From Acidobacteriaceae bacterium (GTDB lineage: Bacteria > Acidobacteriota > Terriglobia > Terriglobales > Acidobacteriaceae), in NCBI GenBank assembly GCA_003162255.1, contig PMMJ01000107.1:4642-12643 (forward strand): 8,002 bases of DNA, in the 5' to 3' direction. This document shows positions 1 to 7,908 of this stretch, piece by piece (positions within the stretch are counted from its first letter, which is position 1; the number at the start of each line of letters is the position of its first letter). The notes beneath the pieces are model-generated. The model was not told the origin of the DNA. It made no database searches and saw only the letters and a program-made list of their open reading frames with translations. Position numbers and translations under genes: made by a program.

Positions 1-160
1 TTTCCATTCTTCTCACGGTGATGAGCCACGCTACGGGTTCGTCGTCATCACGCGCTTGAAGATGAAATTTCCGAGGCCCTTTCTACCTCATGCGAGAAAC
101 CATGAAGACCGATTCTGCACAACATGGTACTGTGAGCAATCAGGCAAACAGGAGGAACTC
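1..160. other. Left-edge sequence, no gene assigned
   Basis: No convincing gene can be placed here. The plus-strand frame that carries the small protein at 161-289 is open back to the window edge. It could therefore be the tail of a longer gene entering from the left, or could start at a TTG at 56. The residues this frame encodes before 161 (rich in His, Phe, Arg and Cys) do not resemble a domain I know. A strong ribosome-binding site directly before the ATG at 161 argues that the upstream part is leader DNA. Confidence 0.3.
150..155 (+). promoter_or_regulatory. Strong Shine-Dalgarno deciding the start of the small ORF
   Basis: AGGAGG ends five bases before the ATG at 161. It is a full anti-SD match, and it is why the short form (161-289) is preferred over a TTG start at 56 in the same frame. 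Confidence 0.6.
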
Positions 161-289
161 ATGTCAAAGCACGATTCTGTCACCAAGCGCAACCGACGAC
201 CGAAGTCCGACAAGCGTTCAGACTACACCGCACGCACCATGGCGGCTGTGAAAGAACTAGAGCAAGCGGCGAAACGTAAAGGTAAGTGA
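161..289 (+). CDS. Small highly basic protein, 42 aa, unknown function
   Basis: I do not recognise this protein. It is a 42-residue product, very rich in Lys and Arg, with one likely amphipathic helix in the second half (around TMAAVKELEQAAKRKGK). There is no signal peptide, membrane segment or cysteine pair. The composition would suit a nucleic-acid-binding peptide, but that is inference from charge only. The start is chosen because AGGAGG lies five bases upstream of the ATG. The frame is also open further left to the window edge, so it could be the C-terminus of a longer protein. It has no close partner: the next gene starts 257 bases downstream. Confidence 0.45.
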   Translation: MSKHDSVTKRNRRPKSDKRSDYTARTMAAVKELEQAAKRKGK

Positions 290-546
290 ATCTTTCCCTC
301 TAAGGCTCAGGACGCATAAGTACGACGCAACAAGGTCCGGCATGGGAACCGTCGTAAATGCGCCCTGAATGGCGGCATTTACGAGGCGATCCCGCTGGAA
401 TTCGACGCGCACACACTCGAACGACGTCAAGCGGATCGCGACGGTTGGTCCGTGGCTGTGGCGGACGGGTTCAGGCTAGCCATCGAGATCTTGGATGTTG
501 CAAAATCTGATCTGGGGTGCGCCATAACCCGGCGCATGAGACTTCT
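290..546. other. Gene-poor leader upstream of the GH42 gene
   Basis: This 257-base stretch has no ORF with a normal start and ribosome-binding site. It contains the 352-384 inverted repeat. It also contains a reading frame open from 320 to the TGA at 548-550, without ATG, GTG or TTG near its beginning. That frame's translation looks protein-like (for example GGIYEAIPLEFDAHTLERR), and its TGA overlaps the ATG at 547 in an ATGA arrangement. It may be the tail of a decayed gene. I could not find a good sigma-70 type promoter for the downstream gene. Confidence 0.25.
352..384. repeat. Perfect 10-bp inverted repeat / stem-loop
   Basis: TCGTAAATGC at 352-361 is exactly repeated in reverse complement as GCATTTACGA at 375-384. 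Inside this, GCC (362-364) can pair with GGC (371-373), with one bulged G at 374 and a six-base CTGAAT loop. No T-run follows, so it is not a standard intrinsic terminator. It could be an operator, a REP-like palindrome or an RNA hairpin in the leader of the GH42 gene. Confidence 0.55.
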
Positions 547-2650
547 ATGAAAACACGCACGTCATTTTTTCTTGCCCTGCTGCTTCCGTTCCTTTTATTC
601 GTCGCTCTTGTGTCACTCGCTCAAAGCAGGCCCCGCATTCGCCCCCGACACAATGGACACGGTTCTCTACGGCGCCGCGTACTACACCGAGTACATGCCC
701 TATGACCGCCTGGAACAGGACGTGCAACTCATGCAGCAGGCGGGCATCAGTGTGGTTCGCATGGGTGAATCGAGTTGGGGCTTGTGGGAACCGCAGGACG
801 GCCGTTTCGAGTATGCCTGGATGGATCGAGTGATTGACCGCATGCAGAAAGCGGGAATCAAAGTGATTCTTGGGACCCCCACTTATTCGGTTCCCGCCTG
901 GATGTACAAGGAGCATCCGGAAATCTTCATCACACGCTTCGGCGGACAAACGATCACATTTGGGATTCGGCAGAACACAGACCTGATGAATCCTGTTTAC
1001 CGCTCTTACTGTGAGCGCGTGATTCGCAAGTTGCTCGAGCACTATAAGAACAACCCCACAGTCATTGGATGGCAGATTGACAATGAAACTTCCTCGGGCG
1101 CCGCAGCCAATCCCGATGTCCAGGCTGGGTTCGTGAGCTACCTGCAGAAGAAGTTCCAGACCGTGGACGAACTCAACAAGCTCTGGGGATTGAATTACTG
1201 GGGCCAGCGGCTCAACGATTGGAGCGAAATTCCTCCGCAGGAGGGCATTATCAATCCCGGATGGAAGCTCGAATGGCAGCGTTATCAACAATGGATGACC
1301 ACCGATTTCCTGGCCTGGCAAGCCGGCATCGTAAACGAGTACAAGCGGCCGGACCAGTTCGTCACCCACGATCTCGCGGGTCCGCCGCGTTCTGAAGTCA
1401 ATGAGCATGACATCGCCCGCACTCTGGACATCGTGGCCGCCAATCCCTACCACGGCACCCAGGACCAGTTCGATGGGCTGGTTTCGACCATGGCGGGCGA
1501 TTACAGCCGTTCGCTAAAGCGGACAAATTACCTGATCACCGAAACCAACGCGCAGAGCATCGAGTGGGACTCCAAGCGGCAATTTCCGCCGTATGATGGA
1601 CAACTCCGCCTCGACGTCTATACCCACCTTTCGTCAGGCGCGAACATGGTCGAATACTGGCATTGGCACTCCATCCACTACGGGCAGGAGACGTACTGGA
1701 AAGGAGTCCTCTCGCACGATCTGGAGCCGAATCGCGCCTATGCCGAAGTAAGTCGTACGGCGCACGAGTTACAACGCATCGGACCTGAGATCGTCGACCT
1801 TAAGCGAAGCAGTAAGGTTGCCATCCTCTACAGCGACGACTCGTATTACGGCATCGAGTTCATGAAATTCAGCGATAAGGTCAATTACCGCACCATTCTG
1901 CGGCAGATGTACGAAACTCTGTATCGCCAGAATGTCGCTGTCGATTTCATCTTTCCGGAAAGCACCAACCTCTCCGATTACAAGGTCATCATTGTTCCCC
2001 CTCTCTATGTTGCCAGCGACGAGACATTGAACAGGCTGGTGGATTACGTTCACGGCGGCGGCCATCTGGTGATGTCGTTCAAAAGCGGATTCACCAACGA
2101 GTACGACACCGTCCGTTGGACGATGGCACCGGGACCGCTTCGCAAAGCGGCAGGATTCCGCTACCAGGAATTTTCAAATCTCGCCACGCCTCTGGCATTG
2201 AAAAGCGATCCCTTTCACGCCGGAGCCGGCAACAAAGTCTCCGAGTGGGCAGAGATGTTGGTCCTCGAGGGTGCGCAATCGCTGGCGTATTACGACCATC
2301 CATTCTTCAGCAAGTACCCGGCGATCACGCGCAACCGTTTCGGCAATGGGACTCTGACCTATGAGGGTACCGTGCTTTCAGACACGTTGCAGACCAAGCT
2401 GCTGCTGGACGTACTGCAGATGGCGGGACTCACTGGCCCGGACCAGGAAATTCCCGCGACCGTGCGCGTGAAGCATGGCACCAACCGCAACGGCAAGACG
2501 ATCCACTACTATATGAACTATTCGAGTGATTCGCAGACCTTCAAGTACCCGTACAAGCTGGGAGAGGATCTGCTGACGAAAACGAGCGTAGCGCCTTTCC
2601 AGGCAGTCACCCTCAAACCGTGGGATCTCGCGATCCTCGAAGAGAAATAA
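547..2650 (+). CDS. Secreted GH42 family beta-galactosidase, frameshifted at its N-terminus
   Basis: Predicted to cleave beta-galactosides from oligo- or polysaccharides outside the cytoplasm. The catalytic frame runs unbroken to 2650. A TIM-barrel GH42 domain starts at about 665 (GAAYYTEYMPYDRLEQD). The acid/base Glu is in GWQIDNE (codon 1085-1087) and the nucleophile Glu in LITETNAQS (codon 1541-1543). The middle trimerisation domain (around 1814-2290) and a short C-terminal beta domain follow, giving near-normal family length. The catalytic frame has only poor starts (TTG 572, ATG 653), neither with a ribosome-binding site. One base out of phase, the ATG at 547 begins an excellent signal peptide (MKTRTSFFLALLLPF, then a hydrophobic stretch ending ALVSLAQ). 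Removing one base around 620-652 joins the two. The gene is therefore a genuine frameshift, a sequencing error, or expressed without its export signal. The family call is secure; the start is not. Confidence 0.9.
620..652 (+). other. Probable +1 frameshift between signal peptide and GH42 domain
   Basis: The signal-peptide frame (ATG 547) makes sense up to about 620-627 and then becomes an Arg-rich run that stops at 705. The catalytic frame makes sense from about 636 onward. The interval contains AAA (623-625), CCCC (631-634) and CCCCC (642-646). Dropping one C from the four-C run gives a smooth AQSRPAFAPDTMDTVLYG junction. Confidence 0.7.
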
Positions 2651-2651
2651 C

Positions 2652-3662
2652 TCATCGCTGCGGGAATTCCCATTGGCCTGACTTGGCGGAGTTGAAGATG
2701 GCTTCGATCACGGCCATGTTCTTGATGGCATCCTCGACCGAGACCGGAACTTCAGTGTTTTCCAAAACGGCCTTGGAGAAAGCATCTCCCTGCAGAGTGT
2801 ACTGATCGCATACAGGAAAGGTCTCGGTGGTGATACTGCTGCCGAAGAGGTTACTTCCGTCGTCGATGAAGAGGCGAATGGGACGATCCATCGGCGCGTT
2901 GAAGGGGATTTCGATCTCGATGCGACCATGAGTGCCAAAGAAGTGGATGCGCTGGTAGGGGACCAACTGCGTACTGCACGTAAAGATGGACTGGCCGCCA
3001 GGGAAGTCGAGAATCGCCGAGGTCAGCCGGTCGATGTGCATCTGGGGATCGCGGTCGACGCAGGCAACGACCCGTGTAGGCTGCTGTGCGAATGCATAGC
3101 GCGATGCGTGGATCAGGTAGCAGCCGATGTCCAGGAGGGCGCCACCGCCGCATTCGACCTGATTGCGGATATTGGCTGGGTCGATGTTGAAGTAGCTGAA
3201 GACGCCGACGATGGAGCGTAGTTCGCCGACGCGGCCTTGGTCGAGAAGTTCGCGCAGGCGGAGCCATTGGGGACAGCTTCGGATCATGAAGGCTTCGCCG
3301 ATCTTGACTCCGGTACGCGTGCGGACGGCGAGGAGCGATTGGGCTTCCGCGACGGTGAGGCTGATGGGCTTCTCGCAAAGAACATGCTTGCCGGCTTCAG
3401 CGGCCTTAATAGTCCAGGGAACGTGGAACTGATTGGGAAGAGGATTGTAGATGGCGTCGAGATTGGGGTCGGCGAGAAGTTCCTCATATGAACCGTACGC
3501 CGTCGGAATGCCAAGGGCGGTTGCCGCGTGCTGGGCCTTCGCGAGACTGCGGGATGCGATGGCGTCGACGCGGGTGTATTGGCCTTGCTGCATAGCGGGG
3601 ATGACTTTCTGGAGACCGATGTCGGCGGTGCTGAGAACTCCCCAGCGGAGCTTGTTGGACAT
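2652..3662 (-). CDS. Gfo/Idh/MocA family NAD(P)-dependent oxidoreductase
   Basis: A probable cytoplasmic dehydrogenase acting on a sugar, inositol or related polyol; the substrate cannot be named from sequence. From the chosen ATG it has 336 residues, usual for the family. The N-terminal Rossmann fold begins LRWGVLSTADIG. The family CEKP motif, with the nicotinamide-contacting lysine, lies near residue 98. The second-domain signature GGGALLDIGCYLIHASR supplies the conserved Asp and His. There is no signal peptide. The ATG at 3662 gives the typical MSNKLRWGV opening. In-frame ATGs at 3668 and 3698 would add 2 or 12 residues, and none of the three has a clear Shine-Dalgarno. It lies 68 bases downstream of the amidohydrolase on the same strand, so co-transcription is likely. 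Its stop codon is one base from that of the convergent GH42 gene. Confidence 0.9.
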   Translation of the reverse strand: MSNKLRWGVLSTADIGLQKVIPAMQQGQYTRVDAIASRSLAKAQHAATALGIPTAYGSYEELLADPNLDAIYNPLPNQFHVPWTIKAAEAGKHVLCEKPISLTVAEAQSLLAVRTRTGVKIGEAFMIRSCPQWLRLRELLDQGRVGELRSIVGVFSYFNIDPANIRNQVECGGGALLDIGCYLIHASRYAFAQQPTRVVACVDRDPQMHIDRLTSAILDFPGGQSIFTCSTQLVPYQRIHFFGTHGRIEIEIPFNAPMDRPIRLFIDDGSNLFGSSITTETFPVCDQYTLQGDAFSKAVLENTEVPVSVEDAIKNMAVIEAIFNSAKSGQWEFPQR

Positions 3663-3730
3663 GATCATAATAATAAGGCCGAGAGCCACGCCGCGCATGG
3701 CAATTCAGGAGGAAACCAGACTTCGCAGCG

Positions 3731-5074
3731 CTATCTCTGCAACTCATTCCTGTAGACAACGCCATTCTTCATGACGAAGCTGACGCGCGCGAGCACGGAG
3801 ATGTCCTGCAGCGGATCGCCGGGAACTGCGATCACATCGGCATAGAAGCCCGGCTTAAGCTGGCCGATCACGTCCTGCTTGCCGAGCAGGCGCGCGCCGT
3901 TCAACAGGCTGGCGCGGAGCACATCGACGGCGGCCATTCCATACTCCACCATCAACTCAAACTCGCGCGCCTGGGTGCCATGCGGAAAGGGGCCGACATC
4001 GGAGCCCACCGCCATGGGGACGCCTGCCGCCAGTTGTTTGCGGAACTCGGCGGCATGGAAGGCCAGCAGGGCGCGCTCACGCTCGGCAAAGGCGGGCGAG
4101 TCAGCATGGGCAGCGAAGTACTCGGAGATGGCAAAGGTGGGGACGGCGTAGATCTGCTTCTCGCGCATGATGCGCATGGTTTCGGGACTGAGCTGGTCGG
4201 CGTGATCGATGGAGGCGACGCCGGCTTGGGCCGCGTAGAGAGCTCCGGGCTCGCCGGTGCAATGCACGCCCACACGCTTGCCTACACGAGCCGTTTCCTG
4301 GACGGCGGCCGCGAGTTCGGCCTCGGTGTACTGGTAGGGCGTGGTGAACTTGCCGTCGGCAAAACGGTCGGCTCCGGTTTGATAAATCTTGATGAAGTCC
4401 GCACCCTCCTTGAGCTGCTGCCGAGTGACGGAGACGAGTTCGCCGGCATTGTTGGCGTAGGTGGCATTGGATGAAATGTGCTCGGCGGGATTGAAGTGGA
4501 TGGCGTCTTCATGGCCTCCGAGAATGCTGATGGCGTTGCCGCTGACCATCATGCGCGGGCCGGGAATCAGTCCGGAGTCGATGGCGTTGCGCACGGCGGA
4601 GTCGGCCGAGCCCGCGCCCTCGGTTCCCATGTCGCGCTCGGCGGTGAAGCCCGCCATCAGATCGTCGCGAGCTGCGATTTCAGCGAGGATCGTGCGCTCG
4701 GGCACGGATTCGACGACGGTTTGCAAGTCCTCGGCTCCAGGATGGAGGAAGAGATGGACGTGGGCGTCGATGAGTCCAGGCATCAGGGTTGCCGCGCCCA
4801 GATCGATCACCGTGGCGCCGGCAGGATGCGCGACCGAGGAGCCAGCTTCAACAATGCGATTGCCGCGTACCAGCACCTCACCGGGGCTCGCGAGCCTGCC
4901 CTGCTCCACATCGAGGATGTGGGCTGCGTGGAGCACGATGATGTCGTTCGCCGGACTGGCGGCGGGGGCGACGGAAGATTGAGCGTGGAGAGCAGGTGCG
5001 GTGGCAAGCACCAGAATAAAGACGAACGCGGTAGCGGAGCGCAAGGACAAGAACGAGAATAAAGATCGGAACAT
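3731..5074 (-). CDS. Secreted metal-dependent amidohydrolase (imidazolonepropionase / Xaa-Pro dipeptidase-like)
   Basis: A metal hydrolase of the amidohydrolase superfamily that probably cuts amide or peptide bonds of small molecules in the periplasm; the substrate is unknown. An N-terminal signal peptide (hydrophobic run FVFILVLATAPALHA) is cleaved near residues 31-34. A small beta-sandwich follows and then the metal-binding TIM barrel. Numbering from the ATG, the metal ligands are the HxH in PGLIDAHVHL (105, 107), the bridging Lys in FIKIYQTGA (229), the His in GVHCTGEP (271), the His in SIDHADQ (291) and the Asp in AVGSDVG (359). The set is complete, so it should be active. The C-terminus returns to the sandwich with the usual GFYADVIAVPGDPL. 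The ATG at 5074 is preferred over the TTG at 5080, although neither has a Shine-Dalgarno. It is the first gene of a probable two-gene operon with the oxidoreductase. Confidence 0.9.
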   Translation of the reverse strand: MFRSLFSFLSLRSATAFVFILVLATAPALHAQSSVAPAASPANDIIVLHAAHILDVEQGRLASPGEVLVRGNRIVEAGSSVAHPAGATVIDLGAATLMPGLIDAHVHLFLHPGAEDLQTVVESVPERTILAEIAARDDLMAGFTAERDMGTEGAGSADSAVRNAIDSGLIPGPRMMVSGNAISILGGHEDAIHFNPAEHISSNATYANNAGELVSVTRQQLKEGADFIKIYQTGADRFADGKFTTPYQYTEAELAAAVQETARVGKRVGVHCTGEPGALYAAQAGVASIDHADQLSPETMRIMREKQIYAVPTFAISEYFAAHADSPAFAERERALLAFHAAEFRKQLAAGVPMAVGSDVGPFPHGTQAREFELMVEYGMAAVDVLRASLLNGARLLGKQDVIGQLKPGFYADVIAVPGDPLQDISVLARVSFVMKNGVVYRNELQR

Positions 5075-5293
5075 GCGCAAAATACTAGCACGCTGGCCCG
5101 GTCGAATCGGCGCCGAGAGAGGCGCTTAGCGCTCAGCCTGGCCAGGATTTGGGATGTCGGTTTTCCTTCTGAATGTGTTGTTGATGAAGTCATAATCCAG
5201 CCGCTCAGGAAACAGAGCCGATCAATTAGAATCCCTTGCTGAGAGCAGTTCATCGTTGGTTCCGATGCAAATGCAACCGTCCGGAGTTATCCG
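5075..5293. promoter_or_regulatory. Divergent intergenic region between the amidohydrolase and GH18 genes
   Basis: This region must hold the promoters for both flanking genes, but only weak elements are visible. On the plus strand, CATAAT (5191-5196) is a five-of-six match to a -10 box without a good -35. On the minus strand, TAGTAT (5087-5082) ends seven bases before the amidohydrolase ATG. If it were a -10 box, transcription would start at or near the initiation codon. No long inverted repeat stands out. Confidence 0.3.
5283..5286 (+). promoter_or_regulatory. Ribosome-binding site of the GH18 gene
   Basis: GGAG lies seven bases before the ATG at 5294, a normal distance, and supports that start together with the signal peptide that follows. 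Confidence 0.55.
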
Positions 5294-6319
5294 ATGAAGC
5301 GCATCATTCTTTTTCTGATTGTGAGCGCGATCATGGCTGCAGCCCAGCCCAAGGCGCTCTTCTACATGACCGACAGCCCTAACTCCGTGAAGTCGTTCAC
5401 CGAGCACGCGGACAAAATCGACATTCTCGTGCCTGCCTGGTATGGCGTTGACGGCAACGGACTCATTTGGGGTGGACCGAATCCGTTCGTGCTGCAGACA
5501 GCGGCGCAGCACCATGTGCCGGTTATGCCGATCGTAGCCACCACCGCGCAGGCCGAATTGCACAAACTGTTCACGACTTCTGCGGCGCGCAAGGCGTTCA
5601 TCGACGCGATTCTCAGCGAGTGTAGGAAGAACGGATACAGCGGCTTTCAAATCGACTTTGAAAATGTGCCGTGGATCGACCGCGATCTACTCTCGGACCT
5701 GGTGGCCGAGACCGCGGCAGCGCTCCACAAGGAAGGCTTGCAACTTACTATCGCCACCGTGCCCAACGCTCCCGGCGGTCCGGGCAAGAGCGCTTATTCG
5801 CACTGGCTCTACGCCAATTGGCGCGGCGCATACGATCTGAAAGCCCTGGCCCAGGCCGCCGACCTGATTTGCCTGATGACTTACGATCAAAACACTCGAT
5901 GGACGGCGCCCGGCCCGGTCGCGGGTTATCCGTGGACGGTGCAACAACTGGAATACGCGCTGCAATTCGTTCCCAAGGAAAAGCTGTCGCTGGGCATTCC
6001 AGTTTATGGATATCACTGGTTTGCCGGGGACCCCGGCAAGGATGAGAAACCGAACCCGACCGCCGAATACATCGGACAGCAGGAAGTCGACCAATATCTG
6101 GCTGCCTATCACCCCCATTCCGAGTGGGACTCATACGACCGCACGGCCTGGTTCTACTTCTATAGGGACGATAGTCGCGAGTGGGTTTTCTACACCGACA
6201 AGCGCGGATTCCAAGAGCGCCTGAATTTGGCCCGCGACCGCAATTTGCAGGGCTTTTGTTCGTGGGTGCTGGGGGCCGAGGATCCTGCAATCTGGACCGT
6301 GTTGCCTTCGCACAAATGA
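5294..6319 (+). CDS. Secreted GH18-type glycoside hydrolase (YaaH/chitinase-like)
   Basis: Likely hydrolyses beta-1,4-linked N-acetylglucosamine in chitin or peptidoglycan outside the cytoplasm. The 341 residues begin with a short signal peptide (MKRIILFLIVSAIMAAAQ). A single GH18 TIM barrel without carbohydrate-binding or LysM modules follows. The strand-4 signature reads SGFQIDFE at 116-123: the catalytic Glu123 and the adjacent Asp121 are kept, while the outer two acidic positions of the usual DxxDxDxE are Ser and Gln. LMTYDQN (194-200) is the conserved YDQ-type strand. GFCSWVLGAEDPAIW (320-334) is the final strand, with its Trp lining the -1 subsite. GGAG seven bases upstream supports the ATG. 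It is monocistronic here, since the amidohydrolase upstream is divergent and the tRNA follows 177 bases later. Family assignment is firm; substrate is not. Confidence 0.85.
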   Translation: MKRIILFLIVSAIMAAAQPKALFYMTDSPNSVKSFTEHADKIDILVPAWYGVDGNGLIWGGPNPFVLQTAAQHHVPVMPIVATTAQAELHKLFTTSAARKAFIDAILSECRKNGYSGFQIDFENVPWIDRDLLSDLVAETAAALHKEGLQLTIATVPNAPGGPGKSAYSHWLYANWRGAYDLKALAQAADLICLMTYDQNTRWTAPGPVAGYPWTVQQLEYALQFVPKEKLSLGIPVYGYHWFAGDPGKDEKPNPTAEYIGQQEVDQYLAAYHPHSEWDSYDRTAWFYFYRDDSREWVFYTDKRGFQERLNLARDRNLQGFCSWVLGAEDPAIWTVLPSHK

Positions 6320-6429
6320 GAATTTATGACTTCGCGAACCCCTGCTTCGCCGGGCAAGGCACGCCATACGGTCCTAATAGCGTGCTCGAACGCGAAGCAC
6401 TCCTTCACACGGATTGCTGAGGCGCGAAT

Positions 6430-6458
6430 TTCCAATCCGCTGCGGCCTCTGATATGAT
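6430..6458 (+). promoter_or_regulatory. Candidate promoter of tRNA-Asn
   Basis: TATGAT at 6453-6458 matches the -10 consensus at five of six bases. TTCCAA at 6430-6435, with a 17-base spacer, is a poor -35. Transcription would begin near 6465, leaving a leader of roughly 30 bases before the mature tRNA end at 6497. The leader contains a small AGCAC/GTGCT hairpin (6474-6491). Confidence 0.4.
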
Positions 6459-6496
6459 TTCCGTGAGAGATCAAGCACACGCCAGCGTGCTCCCAC

Positions 6497-6577
<81 letters not shown>

Positions 6578-6586
<9 letters not shown>

Positions 6587-7870
6587 TGCAGATACCCCAC
6601 AAATGAACTTGGAACCGTTTGGAACCGTTGTGTTCCGAAGTTGGAGAGAATTGGGCTTTCTCTGATGAGAAACCGGGTTCTCCAGTTGACGCAGTTCTTT
6701 CGTGCGCTGGCTGAAAATCTCCCGCGTCCGTGAGTTGATGGCCGAGCGCACGCTCGCCTGAATTTCCTGCATGTAAATTTCAGCTGTGGTCTTGATGCTG
6801 GCGTGCCGCAAGATCTGCTGCGCGTCCTTCATCGTCCCGTGCCCTTGCAAGTCGGTGCCCAGCGTGCGGCGCATCACTTGGAAGGTCACGAGTTTCCGGG
6901 GAATACCCAGCTTGTCGGCAATGGGATGGATTCTCCATTTGAGGAAGTTCCGTCCCTGACGCGGCACGACTTCCCCTTTCCGTCTGCCACGACCGAATGT
7001 CGGAAACATGAGCGCATCGGGTGAAGTGTTTTTCGATACGCTCCGCCAAGCTTCAATGATCGGTATCACGTCTTCCGCTATCGGGATCGCATTGCGGCTC
7101 TCCCGTGTTTTAAGCCTGCCTTCGTAGAGCTGTCCTTCGAACGCAGTGTTCAGCGGAATCAGTTTGTCTCCGGCGTACGACTTCCATGTCAGCCCGAGCG
7201 TCTCGCTGGTTCGGGTTGCGCAGAACAGGGCGATACTCATCAGGCAAAGATCGTGGACATCTTCGATCACGCTGATGAGGTCGCTGATCTGTTTCGCGGT
7301 CATGGTCGGACGTTTCACTTCTTTGGTCTGGGGCATCTTCAGTTCCTCGGCAGGATCTTCCTGTAGGAACTTCAGCTTGCGCGCCAGACGCGTGATCGAG
7401 CGGATGTTCACGAACGTGTGTCTCACAATCGATTCCGAATAACTCTCGGCGAGTTTGTTGAGATGGACCTGCAGTTCGAAAAGTCCAACCTCGCGGATCG
7501 GAACACTCTTGAAGTTCTCGACCAGGTATTTCTGGATCTCGAACTCGGTTTTCTGTTTTGTAGCGGGCCGCCAGCGCCCGCGACGCATGGGAATGTACTT
7601 CTCGGTGACGAACCAGCTGAGAGTCACGGAATCATCCGCTTTCGCAATGAATGAGCTAGTGCCCCTTCCGTTCTCCTGCTGCAAGATGGTTTGTAGCTTT
7701 TCTTCTGCCTCCCACTTGCGGAGGTCAGACTTTTTTCCCAAAACCACCTTTCTGGTTCTTTCAACCTCCTCTCCGTTCCGACCTCTCAGGTACACACGAA
7801 ACTTGCCATACCACTTCTTCTCCCGTGCCCCTTGCAGGTACACGGTGCCCTTCTGATAGACCATTGCCAT
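6578..7870 (-). CDS. Tyrosine recombinase / site-specific integrase
   Basis: Catalyses strand exchange between the tRNA-Asn site and the circular form of the element. The 430 residues include a basic N-terminal arm-type DNA-binding region (about 1-75), a SAM-like core-binding domain (about 84-180) and a C-terminal catalytic domain. Catalytic positions are Arg220 (FCATRTSE), Lys254 (GRLKTRESRN), Arg334 (FQVMRRT), His356 (ILRHASIKTT) and the nucleophile Tyr366 (AEIYMQE; codon 6773-6775). The His of the usual HxxR box is Gln331. This is tolerated in some family members, so activity is still likely. The last 30 or so residues after 400 are low-conservation tail sequence overlapping repeat DNA next to the att junction. 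The ATG at 7870 is supported by AGGAG nine bases upstream (7880-7884, minus strand). It is transcribed toward the tRNA and diverges from the gene at 7985. Confidence 0.93.
6609..6628. repeat. Perfect 10-bp tandem repeat near the att junction
   Basis: TTGGAACCGT occurs twice with no gap (6609-6618 and 6619-6628), within the codons for integrase residues 415-421 and about 40 bases from the tRNA end. The unit is 10 bp, not a multiple of three, so the repeat is not explained by protein repetition. Short direct repeats beside the core are typical of integrase arm-type sites. That role is inference. Confidence 0.6.
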
Positions 7871-7908
7871 TCCAGCGTTCTCCTATCTGGTCCATCGTTG
7901 GTCGCGGA

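Noticed and set aside
362..375. Resemblance of CCTGAATGGCG to the lacZ-alpha vector segment
   Set aside because: The match is only about 11 bases and flanking sequence differs completely, so vector contamination is not supported.
352..384. Stem-loop as a rho-independent terminator
   Set aside because: No U-run follows on either strand; GGCGATCCC follows on the plus strand.
545..1453. Long minus-strand reading frame of about 300 codons opposite the GH42 gene
   Set aside because: It lies wholly antisense to a clear GH42 barrel with both catalytic Glu residues. Its translation matches no family I know and fits a codon-bias shadow.
4478..5062. Plus-strand reading frame of 194 codons
   Set aside because: It is antisense to the amidohydrolase, whose signal peptide and HxH metal site are encoded on the opposite strand here. 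The sequence is low-complexity Gly/Asp/Arg typical of a shadow frame.
4807..5253. Minus-strand frame starting at 5253 that overlaps the amidohydrolase start
   Set aside because: It is out of phase with the amidohydrolase, becomes Pro/Ser/Arg-rich over the gene and has no recognisable domain. The intergenic part could matter only as leader.
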